DNA of 39,132 nucleotides from Levilactobacillus suantsaii (GCF_004115745.1 NZ_QXIL01000021.1:1-39132), one strand, 5' to 3'. Counted from the first letter of the stretch, positions 20,051-29,277 are shown. Numbers and translations: made by a program. The notes: a model not told the origin generated them from the sequence alone.

Positions 20051-20319
20051 TGGCTGATGTACCTGTATTTGAGTGGAAGGGCGTTAGCATTGCTTCAATG
20101 AGTAAGCACGAGCTACTGGTGGCCATTAAAGATAACGAGCAAGGACGCAACTATCCAGATAGTGCCACAACAATCCTGTTGGGTGAAGCAATGAAGCGAT
20201 TTCTTAATGAAGATGTTGATTTAGAAGATAAACGAGCTGAGGAACGAGAACGAGTGGTTAACGAAATGCTAGCCGGAACTGATGAGAAAGGGGATGAACT
20301 AGATGGCGGAAACGAATGA
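20050..20319 (+). CDS. hypothetical protein upstream of portal
   Basis: 89 residues, start overlapping the previous stop (TAATG). The C-terminal half is a highly charged helix (DLEDKRAEERERVVNEML). It overlaps the portal start by 17 bp. No family recognised. Confidence 0.65.
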   Translation: MADVPVFEWKGVSIASMSKHELLVAIKDNEQGRNYPDSATTILLGEAMKRFLNEDVDLEDKRAEERERVVNEMLAGTDEKGDELDGGNE

Positions 20320-22027
20320 TCTACAAGCCCATGGCATGTCTTTGCCGTGGCCTGATCGTAAGAGTATCTACATGCTTCGTGGTGGTTCACGTTTTGGATT
20401 CGATGCCAACCAAGATTATCAAATGCCAGCTGATGAATGGAATGCCATCAAAGCTAACCCAGACGCTATCAAACCGATTCTTTCCTGGTTCGTTAACGAC
20501 CATTACACCAACCAGCTTCCACGCTTGCTGACCCTCGAACGCTATTATCAGGCTGAAAATGACATTCACTTCTGGCGATCAGACAAGGCTCCTGACCGGG
20601 CTGACAACCGCATCACATCTGGTTTGCCACGGTACATTACGGACCAAAAGGTAGGCTATCAGTTTGGAAACCCACTAAAGTTTGCGTACAGTGACCCCGA
20701 TAATCCTGACGACAGCGGAGAAGACATTGTGAACGCCATTGCGGCATTCAATGACGCGGTAGATGAGCCTTATCACGAGAAGGTGATGAGTAAGAACCTC
20801 AACAACACGGGCCGAGCGTACGAGTTGACCTACGTCAAACAGGGAACCAATGACTTAGCCTTACGTGCTATTGATCCGGCCCATTGTTTTGTGGTATATG
20901 ACACCACTATTGACCTAAACTCGCTATTTGCGGTGCGGTACTACATGGTCAAATTTATGGAAACTACCACTTATTACGTTGAAGTCTATACTAACTCCAA
21001 CGTTTTTTATTACACCAGCACAGATAGCCCAAACGGTGAGTATACATTGACCGAACAGTCGCCACATTTCTTCGGCACGGTTCCGATCACCGAGTACAAG
21101 CTCAACGACGAGCGACTAGGTGCATGGGAGCCAAAGCTGGACGAAATTGACGCTTACGACAAGTCTATTTCCGAAATGTCAAACAGTCAGGAAGATTTCA
21201 ACAATGCCATTCTAGTGATTAGCGGGGATGTTGACGATGAAGATGATCTCGACAATGCAATTCCACTGACAGACGTTGCCGGTGAGCAGGTCACTGATAG
21301 TGAAGGAAATCCGATCTACAAAGTCGATAGCATCAATCCGGAGAACCGCATCTTATTTATCAAGCCATCTATTATTGATAATCTGAATGGGGGCCCAACC
21401 ATCGTACCTACCACGGCCGAGTATCTGACCAAAGAGCTTAACGCTCAAGGTTGGCAGACGTACAACGACCGCTTGCTGGCTGATATCCATAAGGACACCA
21501 ACACCCCGGACGTCACGGACCAAAACTTTGCGGCTAACGCCAGTGGTGTGGCCATGTCCTACAAGCTGTGGGGTTCTGACCAAGAACGGGCGACACAACA
21601 ATCCTTATATACACGGGGAATTAAGCGTCGAATTCGTTTGCTGGCCACTTACTGGGCAAAGACGTCACTTATCAAGTCCGCAGACGAGGCTGAGCACGTC
21701 AACCCCAGCTATACACCTAATCTACCGAAGAACGATAACGAAGTCATCACGAACGCAGCCGTATTGCTTAAGACCGGTGCCATCTCTAATCAGACGTTCT
21801 GGGAAGCGGTTGAATCAGCTACCGGGGTCAAGCCTGATGGCGAAGAGAAGCGCATGAAAGACCAGAAAGCTCAGGATAAACAGGATGGATTAGATTACAT
21901 GGATAAGATAGATGGCTCCGACCAAGATAAAGCTCAAGGTGGTGTAAGTGATGGCGAAGACGATAGTGACCGACCAACAGGAGGGACAGCGAATAAGCCA
22001 GCTCCTAAGCTCGGACAAACGGTTTAA
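20303..22027 (+). CDS. portal protein, SPP1 gp6-like
   Basis: 574 residues, ATG 20303 after AAAGGGGATGAACTAG. The portal signature runs through DRADNRITSGLPRYITDQKV, GYQFGNPLKFAYSD, NLNNTGRAYELTYV, and KLDEIDAYDKSISEMSNSQE near residue 300. The acidic C-terminal tail (DQDKAQGGVSDGEDDSDRP) is normal for this family. It forms the dodecameric DNA channel at the capsid vertex. The minor head protein gene begins inside its last 77 bp. Confidence 0.94.
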   Translation: MAETNDLQAHGMSLPWPDRKSIYMLRGGSRFGFDANQDYQMPADEWNAIKANPDAIKPILSWFVNDHYTNQLPRLLTLERYYQAENDIHFWRSDKAPDRADNRITSGLPRYITDQKVGYQFGNPLKFAYSDPDNPDDSGEDIVNAIAAFNDAVDEPYHEKVMSKNLNNTGRAYELTYVKQGTNDLALRAIDPAHCFVVYDTTIDLNSLFAVRYYMVKFMETTTYYVEVYTNSNVFYYTSTDSPNGEYTLTEQSPHFFGTVPITEYKLNDERLGAWEPKLDEIDAYDKSISEMSNSQEDFNNAILVISGDVDDEDDLDNAIPLTDVAGEQVTDSEGNPIYKVDSINPENRILFIKPSIIDNLNGGPTIVPTTAEYLTKELNAQGWQTYNDRLLADIHKDTNTPDVTDQNFAANASGVAMSYKLWGSDQERATQQSLYTRGIKRRIRLLATYWAKTSLIKSADEAEHVNPSYTPNLPKNDNEVITNAAVLLKTGAISNQTFWEAVESATGVKPDGEEKRMKDQKAQDKQDGLDYMDKIDGSDQDKAQGGVSDGEDDSDRPTGGTANKPAPKLGQTV

Positions 22028-22898
22028 AGGCCAGACTGATAACCTATACTACCAAGCACTAAAACTCATCAGTGACAATATCAGGGCTTTCTACGCTCGA
22101 TATGCCAGTAGTAAAGGATTGACCGCTGATGTGGTTCGCGAACGGGTCACTCACTGGGACTTAGACCAGTTCATGCACGCTATTGACCTGTTGATGAACG
22201 GTGATCAGTCCAGTGCTGACTTAAAGAAGCGGCTTAAGCTGACAAAGTATCAAGCGGCTGGCGGTGACCATGCTGACGCAGTTGCGGCCCTTATCGGTGC
22301 AACCATTGCCGTCACAACTGAGAAAGTCCACAAGACTAGTCGCCAGCACCTCGCTAACGACTATGTGTCTGAGCAAAAGTATCAGCAAGCCATTGCATCG
22401 AAGCACCTCACTTGGACGCTTCCACGTACCCAAAACGCTCAAATCACACCAGCCATTGGCCATGCGGTCGATGGCTCGGACTGGTCAGACCGTTTGTGGG
22501 TGCGCTCAGATGACATGGTCGCCGACATCCAGAAAGTGGTACGCGATTCACTTAGTGGTGGATTAGATCAAGACCAGCTCGAAAAGCTCCTACATTTTGG
22601 CGCTACAGGTATGGTACCAAAGGGCATTCAAGCAGCTGGTGAGACTGAAATGTGGATGGTCGACCGCCTTATTCGAACTGAATCGGCACGATTAGTTGAC
22701 AAGGCTACCATGGATTCGTTAAAAAACAGACGCGTAAAACGCATTGATATTGTGACAGAGCCGGACGCCTGCGAAAAATGCCGCAAGCTGGCAGCTCAAG
22801 GACCATTTTCGCTTAGTGAGTGTCCAGATTTACCATGGCATCCTAATTGCCGATGTAAGAAACGAGAACATCAGGAGGAAAACGATGAAACACATTAA
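21951..22898 (+). CDS. minor head protein, SPP1 gp7/Mu gpF-like
   Basis: 315 residues from ATG 21951 (AAGGTGGTGTAAGTG upstream). The C-terminal part is the phage head morphogenesis domain: MVDRLIRTESARLVDKATMD, then CEKCRKLAAQGPF, LPWHPNCRCKK. The four-cysteine/histidine cluster is intact. In SPP1, gp7 binds the portal and is packed into the procapsid. It overlaps the portal gene. Confidence 0.9.
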   Translation: MAKTIVTDQQEGQRISQLLSSDKRFKGQTDNLYYQALKLISDNIRAFYARYASSKGLTADVVRERVTHWDLDQFMHAIDLLMNGDQSSADLKKRLKLTKYQAAGGDHADAVAALIGATIAVTTEKVHKTSRQHLANDYVSEQKYQQAIASKHLTWTLPRTQNAQITPAIGHAVDGSDWSDRLWVRSDDMVADIQKVVRDSLSGGLDQDQLEKLLHFGATGMVPKGIQAAGETEMWMVDRLIRTESARLVDKATMDSLKNRRVKRIDIVTEPDACEKCRKLAAQGPFSLSECPDLPWHPNCRCKKREHQEENDETH

Positions 22899-23040
22899 AC
22901 GTTACTTATAGTTTATCTGGAAGTCGCAAGACTTCATGGAAGGATACAATTCCGTGTGGGTATTTTTCCGGTCCCGTAATCTGGGAATTGGATTCTGTAA
23001 GCGTATGAGTCAAGACGACAAAATGTACAAGCACTCTTAG
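22885..23040 (+). pseudogene. small gene with an in-frame amber codon at position 9
   Basis: AGGAGGAAAACG-ATG starts MKHIKRYL, then TAG (22909-22911). The same frame then stays open for 42 codons (FIWKSQDFMEGYNSVWVF, FRSRNLGIGFCKR, MSQDDKMYKHS) up to TAG 23038. The coding look of the rest and the strong ribosome site suggest a 51-residue protein with one nonsense change, or a gene read through by suppression. No tRNA with anticodon CTA is seen here. No family recognised. Confidence 0.5.
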
Positions 23041-23053
23041 CGAGTGCTTTTTT
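23029..23053 (+). terminator. intrinsic terminator between minor head and scaffold genes
   Basis: AAGCACTC-TTAGC-GAGTGCTT followed by TTTT. The stem overlaps the end of the amber-interrupted small gene. Inside a late operon it probably gives partial termination that sets portal/capsid expression ratios. Confidence 0.75.
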
Positions 23054-23132
23054 ATGCCCTTTTTTCGGCAGTGGGCGTTAAAGAAAGCTGATGAGATATG
23101 CAATCTCTAAAAGGCATTTAAGGAGGATTTTT

Positions 23133-23786
23133 ATGTTAAAACGCGATTTATTCAACTCAAAGATGTTTGAAGCTCCAGATGACAATACCGGTGCCCCAAC
23201 CGATGGTCAAAAGCCAACGGAGCCAACACCATCATCAGATCCCAACCCGGATGATGGTCACAAAGATGGTGAACCTAATAAGGTTCCCATCAAGGACCAA
23301 CGGCGAATCCGCCAGGACGCTGTTGATCAGTTTATGAACTCTGATAAGTTCAAAGGATTCATTGATGAAGCTATTGCTAAGGGGGAAGCCCGAGCCAAGA
23401 TGTCTGCTGAGGAAAAAGCAGAAGCCGATCGTAAGGCGCAAGAACAACGGGATCAGCAAGAACGGGATAACTTCCACAAAGAACAAGCCCATTTTTATGC
23501 ACAACAGGAACTTGCTAATCGGAAGCTGCCTGCTACCTTTGCTGACTATGTTGCCGATCAAGATCACGACACTATGATTGCAAACGTTGATTCTTTTGAA
23601 AAGTCTTTTAACGAAGCCGTTCATGATGAAACGTTGAAGCGCATGCAAGGGGACCAAACGCCAGCGGCTGGTACTCAAACACCCGGTGCAACAGTCACAC
23701 AAAAGGACTGGGACGCTATGAGTTTTACGGATCAATACACGTTGATGCAAAAGAATCCTGAGTTGGCAAAAAAGTTTACGAAATAG
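23133..23786 (+). CDS. scaffold protein (DUF4355-like)
   Basis: 217 residues from ATG 23133 (TTAAGGAGGATTTTT upstream). Acidic Pro/Asp N-terminus (residues 10-45) followed by a long charged coiled coil (MSAEEKAEADRKAQEQRDQQ), then a short C-terminal helix (WDAMSFTDQYTLMQKNPELA). This layout and the position directly before the major capsid gene are typical of DUF4355 scaffolds, which guide capsid assembly and leave before maturation. Confidence 0.88.
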   Translation: MLKRDLFNSKMFEAPDDNTGAPTDGQKPTEPTPSSDPNPDDGHKDGEPNKVPIKDQRRIRQDAVDQFMNSDKFKGFIDEAIAKGEARAKMSAEEKAEADRKAQEQRDQQERDNFHKEQAHFYAQQELANRKLPATFADYVADQDHDTMIANVDSFEKSFNEAVHDETLKRMQGDQTPAAGTQTPGATVTQKDWDAMSFTDQYTLMQKNPELAKKFTK

Positions 23787-23803
23787 AAAAGGAGTGATTC
23801 ACA

Positions 23804-24847
23804 TTGGCAGATAATTTCACACAACTGGCCGGCATGCTTCAATCGCCATTGTTTGGTCAGAACGTCATTAACAAGTCCACCAAGACTAACCGATTCTTAG
23901 CGTCTGGTATTTTGACACCAGATGCACAGTTTGGTGCTCATTTACTGGATTCCACAGAGGATTACATGACTTTGCCATTCACCAATGATTTAGCCGGCGA
24001 TCCTGATCCATGGACCGATTTGACTGATATCGAGGTAAGCAACGTCACGACTGGCAAGCAACGTGCTATGCGAATGCGGCTAGTTAAGGCATTTGGCTAC
24101 ACCGATATTGCACAAGAATTTTCAGTATCTAACCCTGCAAATGTTATTGCAGCAAACTTTAGTGACTTCTGGGCTCGTGCAGAACAAAAAATGTTAGTGC
24201 AAATGTTGGCCGGTGTTTTTTCAAATACAGATATTGCCACAGCCAAGTTATTTGACGATTCAGCCAAGCAATTCGGTCCTCGTGGTTTCTTGGCAACCAT
24301 CGGTCTATTAGGTGACTTGCAAGATCAAACGTTTAGCAAGATTGCCGTTAATTCCAGTGCTTATTCGGAAATGAAGGCACAACAGATGATTGATACAGCT
24401 AAGCCAAATGAAGCTGTTGGTCCTTTCGGAAACTATAATGGTATGCAGATCGTTGTCGATGACGACTTGCCACTGGATGAAAACGGAGTGGCCACTAGTT
24501 ACATTTTTGGTAATGGATCAGTTGGCTATTCTGTGGCTAACCCAGCTAGTTCTACCGAAGTTGAACGAGAAGCCCGCAAGAATGGTGGTCGTACCAATGT
24601 CATTAACCGGCGTGTTGAAACCATGCACGTTATGGGAACATCGGTGGCTCCTAGCTTTCATTCAGCAGGTCAAACAGTCACCATGGCCGAACTGGCGTCA
24701 CCAGATACTTGGGAAGTCGTCAAGGATGTCGACCCACGGAACATCAAGGTTGTGGCATATAAGGCTAAGGTATCAACCGAATTCTTACCTAAGAAGAAGG
24801 CATCTAGTGGTTCTGGGTCAGGTTCTGGAACAACTACAGGTAAATAA
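23804..24847 (+). CDS. major capsid protein
   Basis: TTG start at 23804 after AAAAGGAGTGATTCACA. 347 residues with the SPP1-type HK97-fold capsid pattern: FTQLAGMLQSPLFGQNVINK, DYMTLPFTNDLAGDPDPWTD, RMRLVKAFGYTDIA, AVNSSAYSEMKAQQMIDTAK, MQIVVDDDLP. The C-terminus ends in a low-complexity SSGSGSGSGTTTGK tail after KKKA, unlike the rest of the protein. Such tails may be surface-exposed linkers. Confidence 0.92.
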   Translation: MADNFTQLAGMLQSPLFGQNVINKSTKTNRFLASGILTPDAQFGAHLLDSTEDYMTLPFTNDLAGDPDPWTDLTDIEVSNVTTGKQRAMRMRLVKAFGYTDIAQEFSVSNPANVIAANFSDFWARAEQKMLVQMLAGVFSNTDIATAKLFDDSAKQFGPRGFLATIGLLGDLQDQTFSKIAVNSSAYSEMKAQQMIDTAKPNEAVGPFGNYNGMQIVVDDDLPLDENGVATSYIFGNGSVGYSVANPASSTEVEREARKNGGRTNVINRRVETMHVMGTSVAPSFHSAGQTVTMAELASPDTWEVVKDVDPRNIKVVAYKAKVSTEFLPKKKASSGSGSGSGTTTGK

Positions 24848-24860
24848 GAGGTGAACCGCA

Positions 24861-25211
24861 ATGGCCGATAACAAGACGACACTCGATAAGCTAAAAAAAT
24901 ACCCGCTGGCGTCTGATTTGGACGATGACGAGTATCTGCAGCAGCTTATCAATGATTCATGGGTAACTGTGCAAGATGACCACATCAAACCTATTAAGCA
25001 AGAAGAGGCCAACCGCCTGCTGGTGCTTAGTGAGCTGTATGTGGATACCTTGGTGGCTAACGGCGGCGTTCAGTCTGCCAGCCATTTAGGTGAATCTCAG
25101 ACCATGTTTGACTGGTCTAAGGGCAACGATCCGTACATGTTGCGGTACCAAGCCTTGGTTAATCAATTCGGACGTAGTTATCACCGTGGCCGGGCATTCA
25201 GTCGGGATTGA
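24861..25211 (+). CDS. head-tail connector protein
   Basis: 116 residues, ribosome site AAGAGGTGAACCGCA-ATG. All-helical prediction with the connector-like pattern LDDDEYLQQLINDSWVTVQD, ANRLLVLSELYVDTLVA. Its place right after the capsid gene fits the SPP1 gp15-type adaptor that docks on the portal. No motif is diagnostic, so the assignment is partly positional. Confidence 0.7.
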   Translation: MADNKTTLDKLKKYPLASDLDDDEYLQQLINDSWVTVQDDHIKPIKQEEANRLLVLSELYVDTLVANGGVQSASHLGESQTMFDWSKGNDPYMLRYQALVNQFGRSYHRGRAFSRD

Positions 25212-25220
25212 GGTGGTTAG

Positions 25221-25820
25221 GTGGCAAGCTTTAATCACATTTCAGAGTGGGTTGAGCGATCTAAACGGCTTAATCAAATGGATTTGATTGTTGGCGTCCC
25301 CATCGATAATTCGTTCTTACAGATGGTTGCCCGGGTCAATGAACATGGCATGGTGATTCATGCTAAAAAGTCATTTTTGACCATTCCCACGGCTGCAGCC
25401 AAGGGACGAAAGCCAAGTGAGATACCTGGCCTGTTCCAACCTAAGGGTGCTCACAATCACGTCCTAGTGGTCGCCGACAAGTCGGTCCCATACGGCATGA
25501 CTATCATGTTCGTACTCAAAGAGAGTGTTCGGATTCCACCAAGACGGTTTCTGAATATTGCCTTTGAACGCAATCATGATGAGTGGGGGCAACTTGTGGC
25601 CGATGGCTTTCTTCGAGTTATGGACGGCAAGCTATCCCCAGAAAGTCTTGAAAATCAGCTAGGGCGAAGAATATCAAATGATATCAAGAAAACTATCCGT
25701 GACCTGCACACGCCGCATAACGCGTCGCTCACTGTTGACCGTAAGGGATTCGATGATCCGCTACAGGACACAGGAAAATTAATTGGGTCAATCACATGGA
25801 CCCGTGAAAGGAAGCTATAA
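25221..25820 (+). CDS. neck/tail-completion protein (gp10/Mu gpG-like)
   Basis: GTG start at 25221 after TGAGGTGGTTAG. The 199 residues contain LIVGVPIDNSFLQMVARVNE, IPPRRFLNIAFERN, and a C-terminal part SNDIKKTIRDLHTPHNASLT with DTGKLIGSITW, the usual end of Mu gpG/HK97 gp10-type virion morphogenesis proteins (TPN...R..L.DTG.L..SI). It joins head and tail. Confidence 0.82.
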   Translation: MASFNHISEWVERSKRLNQMDLIVGVPIDNSFLQMVARVNEHGMVIHAKKSFLTIPTAAAKGRKPSEIPGLFQPKGAHNHVLVVADKSVPYGMTIMFVLKESVRIPPRRFLNIAFERNHDEWGQLVADGFLRVMDGKLSPESLENQLGRRISNDIKKTIRDLHTPHNASLTVDRKGFDDPLQDTGKLIGSITWTRERKL

Positions 25821-25823
25821 AAA

Positions 25824-26108
25824 ATGGCTCAAAAATTAGCGATTTACAAGAAGGGTGAAACGACACCCTTAGCAACTGGTGATCCATCTGAAAAGGTATC
25901 CGTAACTGGATTAGCAGCAGGCACGGTCGTTGCCAATGGTGATTATCAAGCCGCCGTTATTGATGATACTAATGCCGAAAATCCATCAGGTAAGGTTGAT
26001 GTACCAGGATGGACGGTGCTAAAAAAAACTGAACCAGAGCTAACTAACGTAAAGGCTACGGCAACGGAAGATGGAGCAGATGTCACCGCTGACGTAACTA
26101 ATGCCTAA
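25824..26108 (+). CDS. decoration-like Ig/beta-sandwich protein
   Basis: 94 residues, beta-rich: KLAIYKKGETTPLATGDPSE, KVSVTGLAAGTVVANGDYQA, VDVPGWTVLKKTEPE. The first 75 residues resemble small Ig-like or decoration proteins of Lactobacillus phages; the last 20 (DGADVTADVTNA) are low complexity. It overlaps the next gene by 8 bp. It could be a head decoration or neck protein; this is inference. Confidence 0.6.
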   Translation: MAQKLAIYKKGETTPLATGDPSEKVSVTGLAAGTVVANGDYQAAVIDDTNAENPSGKVDVPGWTVLKKTEPELTNVKATATEDGADVTADVTNA

Positions 26109-26562
26109 TTTTCAAAACCTGAATACTTTTCACTATATGTTTGACCGCAACAAAGAACCGCTGACAATCACACCATATCTTGGTAATGATGGTAGCGACC
26201 CGTTAGGAATAGGTGGTCAGTCGTGGGGAACACCGCGTGATGTGGTTGAACCCCTCACAACAACATCTAATCCAGCTATTACATACCAGCAAGGCTCTGG
26301 TGGTGAGATGGAAGTTAGCATTTTGGTCTGGTCTTCACGTACATCGGGGTACAAGAAGGGCACCAAGGTTTTTCGGAAAAACACGGGTGAAACGTATGAG
26401 GTAACTGGTGTAGCGCCATTGACGCATAGCCAGCTGACTTATTACACGCTTCAACGGAATGGAGATGGTAATGATGAACAACCGACAAACGGTGACAGCT
26501 CTGGTAACGGAGCTGAACAAGTATCCAATGAACCAGGGGGAGAAGATCCCTTGGGTCTATGA
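26101..26562 (+). CDS. hypothetical head-tail joining protein
   Basis: 153 residues overlapping both neighbours. The central part is predicted beta (MEVSILVWSSRTSGYKKGTK, VFRKNTGETYEVTGV). The C-terminal 40 residues are Gly/Asn/Glu-rich and lie over the start of the next gene. Position between neck and tail-terminator genes suggests a connector; no family recognised. Confidence 0.65.
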   Translation: MPNFQNLNTFHYMFDRNKEPLTITPYLGNDGSDPLGIGGQSWGTPRDVVEPLTTTSNPAITYQQGSGGEMEVSILVWSSRTSGYKKGTKVFRKNTGETYEVTGVAPLTHSQLTYYTLQRNGDGNDEQPTNGDSSGNGAEQVSNEPGGEDPLGL

Positions 26563-26959
26563 GAAGGTGATTGACGAAAAACGTCAGTTGCCTTTTTTTA
26601 GTTGGACGATTGCCAATGTTCATCAACGAAGCACCTTTAAGCACGTAGGTGAACCATTTCTTAAGGTTATTCAGTTAAAGGTCCACTGTGATGACCCACT
26701 GGAAGCTAGCGATCGCATCGAATGGTTGCAAAACGTCTTAGGTTCCATGCAACCACAGGTCGACTTGGCCCAGCAGGGCATTTCAATTGTGGAAGTGAGT
26801 GACCCTGAGCCACTTGACGAAGATTGGACGATCGCTGTTGAAAATCAGGTTGGTGTCACAGTCACGCTGATGATCAACCCTGACTATCGTGATCAGACAC
26901 AAGTGGGCGAGCTCGATTCCGTTGAACCGAATATCAAGATTACAAAGGAGGAATCATAA
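26471..26959 (+). CDS. tail terminator/neck protein (LIC_12616-like)
   Basis: ATG 26471 after GGAGATGGTA gives 162 residues. RQTVTALVTELNKYPMNQGE, PFFSWTIANVHQRSTFKH, LKVIQLKVHCDDPLEASDRI and VTVTLMINPDYR match the phage neck-terminator group found just before sheath genes in contractile phages. It caps the tail and contacts the neck. The gene overlaps the previous ORF by 92 bp. Confidence 0.75.
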   Translation: MMNNRQTVTALVTELNKYPMNQGEKIPWVYEKVIDEKRQLPFFSWTIANVHQRSTFKHVGEPFLKVIQLKVHCDDPLEASDRIEWLQNVLGSMQPQVDLAQQGISIVEVSDPEPLDEDWTIAVENQVGVTVTLMINPDYRDQTQVGELDSVEPNIKITKEES

Positions 26960-26962
26960 ACA

Positions 26963-28078
26963 ATGCCTATTGCAAAGATTATTAAGCAGCCCTCGGATTT
27001 AATCACAACTACGACGGTTGCCCCACTTAATACGGGATCGGATACTGCAGCCGTTGCTTTGCTACGCCGGGGAACTGACGCAACCGAAAGCGTGCTGCTA
27101 GTTCATGATCCAGAAGAAATGCCAGATGCGGGTTTTGATGAAACAACTGAGGAATATGCGCTTGTCGAAGCAATGTTTGATGTTAAGAATTTCGAAGGTC
27201 CAGTTATGATTGGCACTTATCCAAACACCGATGTCATTAGTCTAAATGACGTCAGCGTGACGCCAACTTCTGATGGTGCGACAGTATCTGCTACTATCTC
27301 TGGTGTGCAAAAGTGGTTGGAAGACCATTTAAACGATGGCCCTCGGTGGTTTATTCCGGTTGGGATGACGGATGACGACATCAAAACAGCTGCTGATATT
27401 ATGTACGTCAATGCACACAGTGAGTTGGTATTGCAGGTCGACAACATTGCTGATTTACAGAAATGGCATGATTACGCGGTTGCAACGCAAACCGATAAGG
27501 ACAAGCTTGGACACCTGCGGGCAATTGTCGAAAAGAGTGCTGAAAATAAGCCGGCCGCACAAGCAGTGGCTTACGCTTCAACTCTGACATTGCTTGACTG
27601 GATGCGGATTGGCAATCTTAGCCAGTTCGTACCAAACGACTGGACCCAAGTTGAACTCGATATGATCGAAAACCTAAATAGTTTGACTGTCGTGAATAAG
27701 GCGGATGACCTCATGTTGAGCGCTGACAAAGAGTTAAATGGCAACTACATTGACAACTCTTTCAATGCGCAATTCAACACTGATTTTCTGCGATACCGGA
27801 TTCAAAAGTGGATGAACAGTAAAAACTTTACCGAGATTACTGATGACAATATCAGTGAACTAGTTACGACCGCACAAGCAGCCGGCGATGACTTGTTCAA
27901 ACTGGGAACCATCGCTACCGGGGACGATGGCAAGGCCGATTTCCATGTAACGGCCAAGTTACGTTCACAGTTATCTTCTTATGAAATCTCGCACCGTAAG
28001 TACAAGTCATTAGATGTTCAGATGGGATTGCCTAACCCATTTGAAAAGGTCTACTTGAACAATGCCATTACACTCTAG
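26963..28078 (+). CDS. tail sheath protein (DUF3383-like)
   Basis: 371 residues after AAAGGAGGAATCATAAACA. The layout fits DUF3383 sheath proteins: N-terminal strand that donates to its neighbour, TAAVALLRRGTDATESVLLV, a middle NDGPRWFIPVGMTDDDI domain, and the C-terminal part with NYIDNSFNAQFNTDFLRYRI and SSYEISHRKYKSLDVQMGLP. This gene shows that the tail is contractile. It is followed 13 bp later by the tube gene. Confidence 0.88.
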   Translation: MPIAKIIKQPSDLITTTTVAPLNTGSDTAAVALLRRGTDATESVLLVHDPEEMPDAGFDETTEEYALVEAMFDVKNFEGPVMIGTYPNTDVISLNDVSVTPTSDGATVSATISGVQKWLEDHLNDGPRWFIPVGMTDDDIKTAADIMYVNAHSELVLQVDNIADLQKWHDYAVATQTDKDKLGHLRAIVEKSAENKPAAQAVAYASTLTLLDWMRIGNLSQFVPNDWTQVELDMIENLNSLTVVNKADDLMLSADKELNGNYIDNSFNAQFNTDFLRYRIQKWMNSKNFTEITDDNISELVTTAQAAGDDLFKLGTIATGDDGKADFHVTAKLRSQLSSYEISHRKYKSLDVQMGLPNPFEKVYLNNAITL

Positions 28079-28091
28079 GAGGTGGAGCTAA

Positions 28092-28571
28092 ATGATTCAA
28101 CGCGTTCAACTCGATGACGGGAGTTACTTTGTCCTAAAGGATTCTCGCTTTATTCACGTTTACGTGATTGTTGATGGCACTCCAACGGAACTCAGCGGGT
28201 TCCAGTCTGGTGAAGCCGTTAACTGGTCTAAGACTGATAACGATGTCGATGTGGCATCTGACTTTAAGGGCGTTCCACTGGGCCTGATTAATCACTCGAA
28301 GTTAGGGCAATTTGTTGCTCACCTTAACGACGGCGCCCCAGCCCATGACATCATCTACAGCTGCTACTACCGGCAGATGAACCACTCTTCCGATGTCGTC
28401 CCAACCTTTGGATTTAAGGTCCAGAACGACAATAACGGTGAAGTAGTCAAGTCTTCAGTTTGCTTGATCCAGAAGATGCCGAATGGTTCCGTCTCTAACG
28501 GGATCACCACGCGCGACTGGACCTTGCTGGCTTGCCAGTACGAAGATACGTTCGGCAATAACGCGGCTTAA
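28092..28571 (+). CDS. tail tube protein
   Basis: 159 residues, ribosome site TAGGAGGTGGAGCTAA-ATG. Beta-rich with the order expected for the inner tube of contractile tails: VYVIVDGTPTELSGFQSGEA, VNWSKTDNDVDVASDFKGVP. Position directly after the sheath gene and before a terminator supports the assignment; sequence evidence alone is moderate. Confidence 0.82.
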   Translation: MIQRVQLDDGSYFVLKDSRFIHVYVIVDGTPTELSGFQSGEAVNWSKTDNDVDVASDFKGVPLGLINHSKLGQFVAHLNDGAPAHDIIYSCYYRQMNHSSDVVPTFGFKVQNDNNGEVVKSSVCLIQKMPNGSVSNGITTRDWTLLACQYEDTFGNNAA

Positions 28572-28592
28572 TCGGCACTATAGAAGAACTCT

Positions 28593-28618
28593 GCGGGTCT
28601 GCTACGGGCCCGCTTTTT
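28593..28618 (+). terminator. intrinsic terminator after the tail tube gene
   Basis: GCGGG (28593-28597) / CCCGC (28609-28613), extended by a T-G pair, followed by TTTTT. It probably reduces transcription into the chaperone and tape-measure genes relative to sheath and tube, which are needed in many copies. Confidence 0.75.
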
Positions 28619-28650
28619 ACATACCCATTTTGAAAGGATGGAGATTAATT

Positions 28651-29277
28651 ATGACTGAACAAATGCCAGCACCAAAAGTAGACGTAACCAAGTTAGCGGA
28701 GAAGGACGAACACGCAACCATCAAGTATGGGCCGCTCGATGATAAGGGTAACCCCACCAAGTCCAAGGAAGTAACCTTCCGGGACCCTGGCTATGGGGTT
28801 CTTATGCAAATTCGGTCTAAGCAAAATGTTGGTGACAACGAACGCGACTTCGGTGAAATGGCCAATCTGATCAACGAAAACGTGATCGTCCACCCACGCT
28901 ACGCCTTCGCTGACCTTAACAAGTCCGTTTCCAAGAAGGATGAATCCAAGGTGGTCACGCTGGACGGACGTAAGGGCAAGAAAGTTCAAATTCTGATGAA
29001 ATTTCCGGGGTATCGGGAAGCCATTAACCTTGTTACTGATATCCGTGGTGCTAATGGCGCCGACATGTCACTAGGCGTACTAAACGCACTTGACCAAGAT
29101 GTTTTTCGTCATGCAGACAAGCCGGACAATCCCTTAGACATTCAGTTCTGGGGCGATAACGGGGGCGGTGTGCAGGCCATCAGCGAGGCGCTTACTTACT
29201 TTACCGAAGTCATGGACCGCGAAGGGTACTTGACCATCTTCGGTAAGGCTGTGACGTTTCTGCAACCGCTCTACTAA
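28651..29277 (+). CDS. tail assembly chaperone, first frame (gpG/XkdN-like)
   Basis: ATG 28651 after AAAGGATGGAGATTAATT gives 208 residues. Features are KEVTFRDPGYGVLMQIRSKQ, VKFPGYREAI-like KFPGYREAINLVTDI, and ALTYFTEVMDREGYLTIFGK near the end. It lies between the tube and tape-measure genes, as tail chaperones do, and its last 25 bp overlap an open second frame that has no ribosome site. The protein wraps the tape measure during tail assembly. Confidence 0.82.
   Translation: MTEQMPAPKVDVTKLAEKDEHATIKYGPLDDKGNPTKSKEVTFRDPGYGVLMQIRSKQNVGDNERDFGEMANLINENVIVHPRYAFADLNKSVSKKDESKVVTLDGRKGKKVQILMKFPGYREAINLVTDIRGANGADMSLGVLNALDQDVFRHADKPDNPLDIQFWGDNGGGVQAISEALTYFTEVMDREGYLTIFGKAVTFLQPLY

Noticed and set aside
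23235-23750. Minus-strand 171-codon ORF in the scaffold gene
   Set aside because: Antisense of a charged coiled coil, giving an artificial hydrophobic protein; no start signal.
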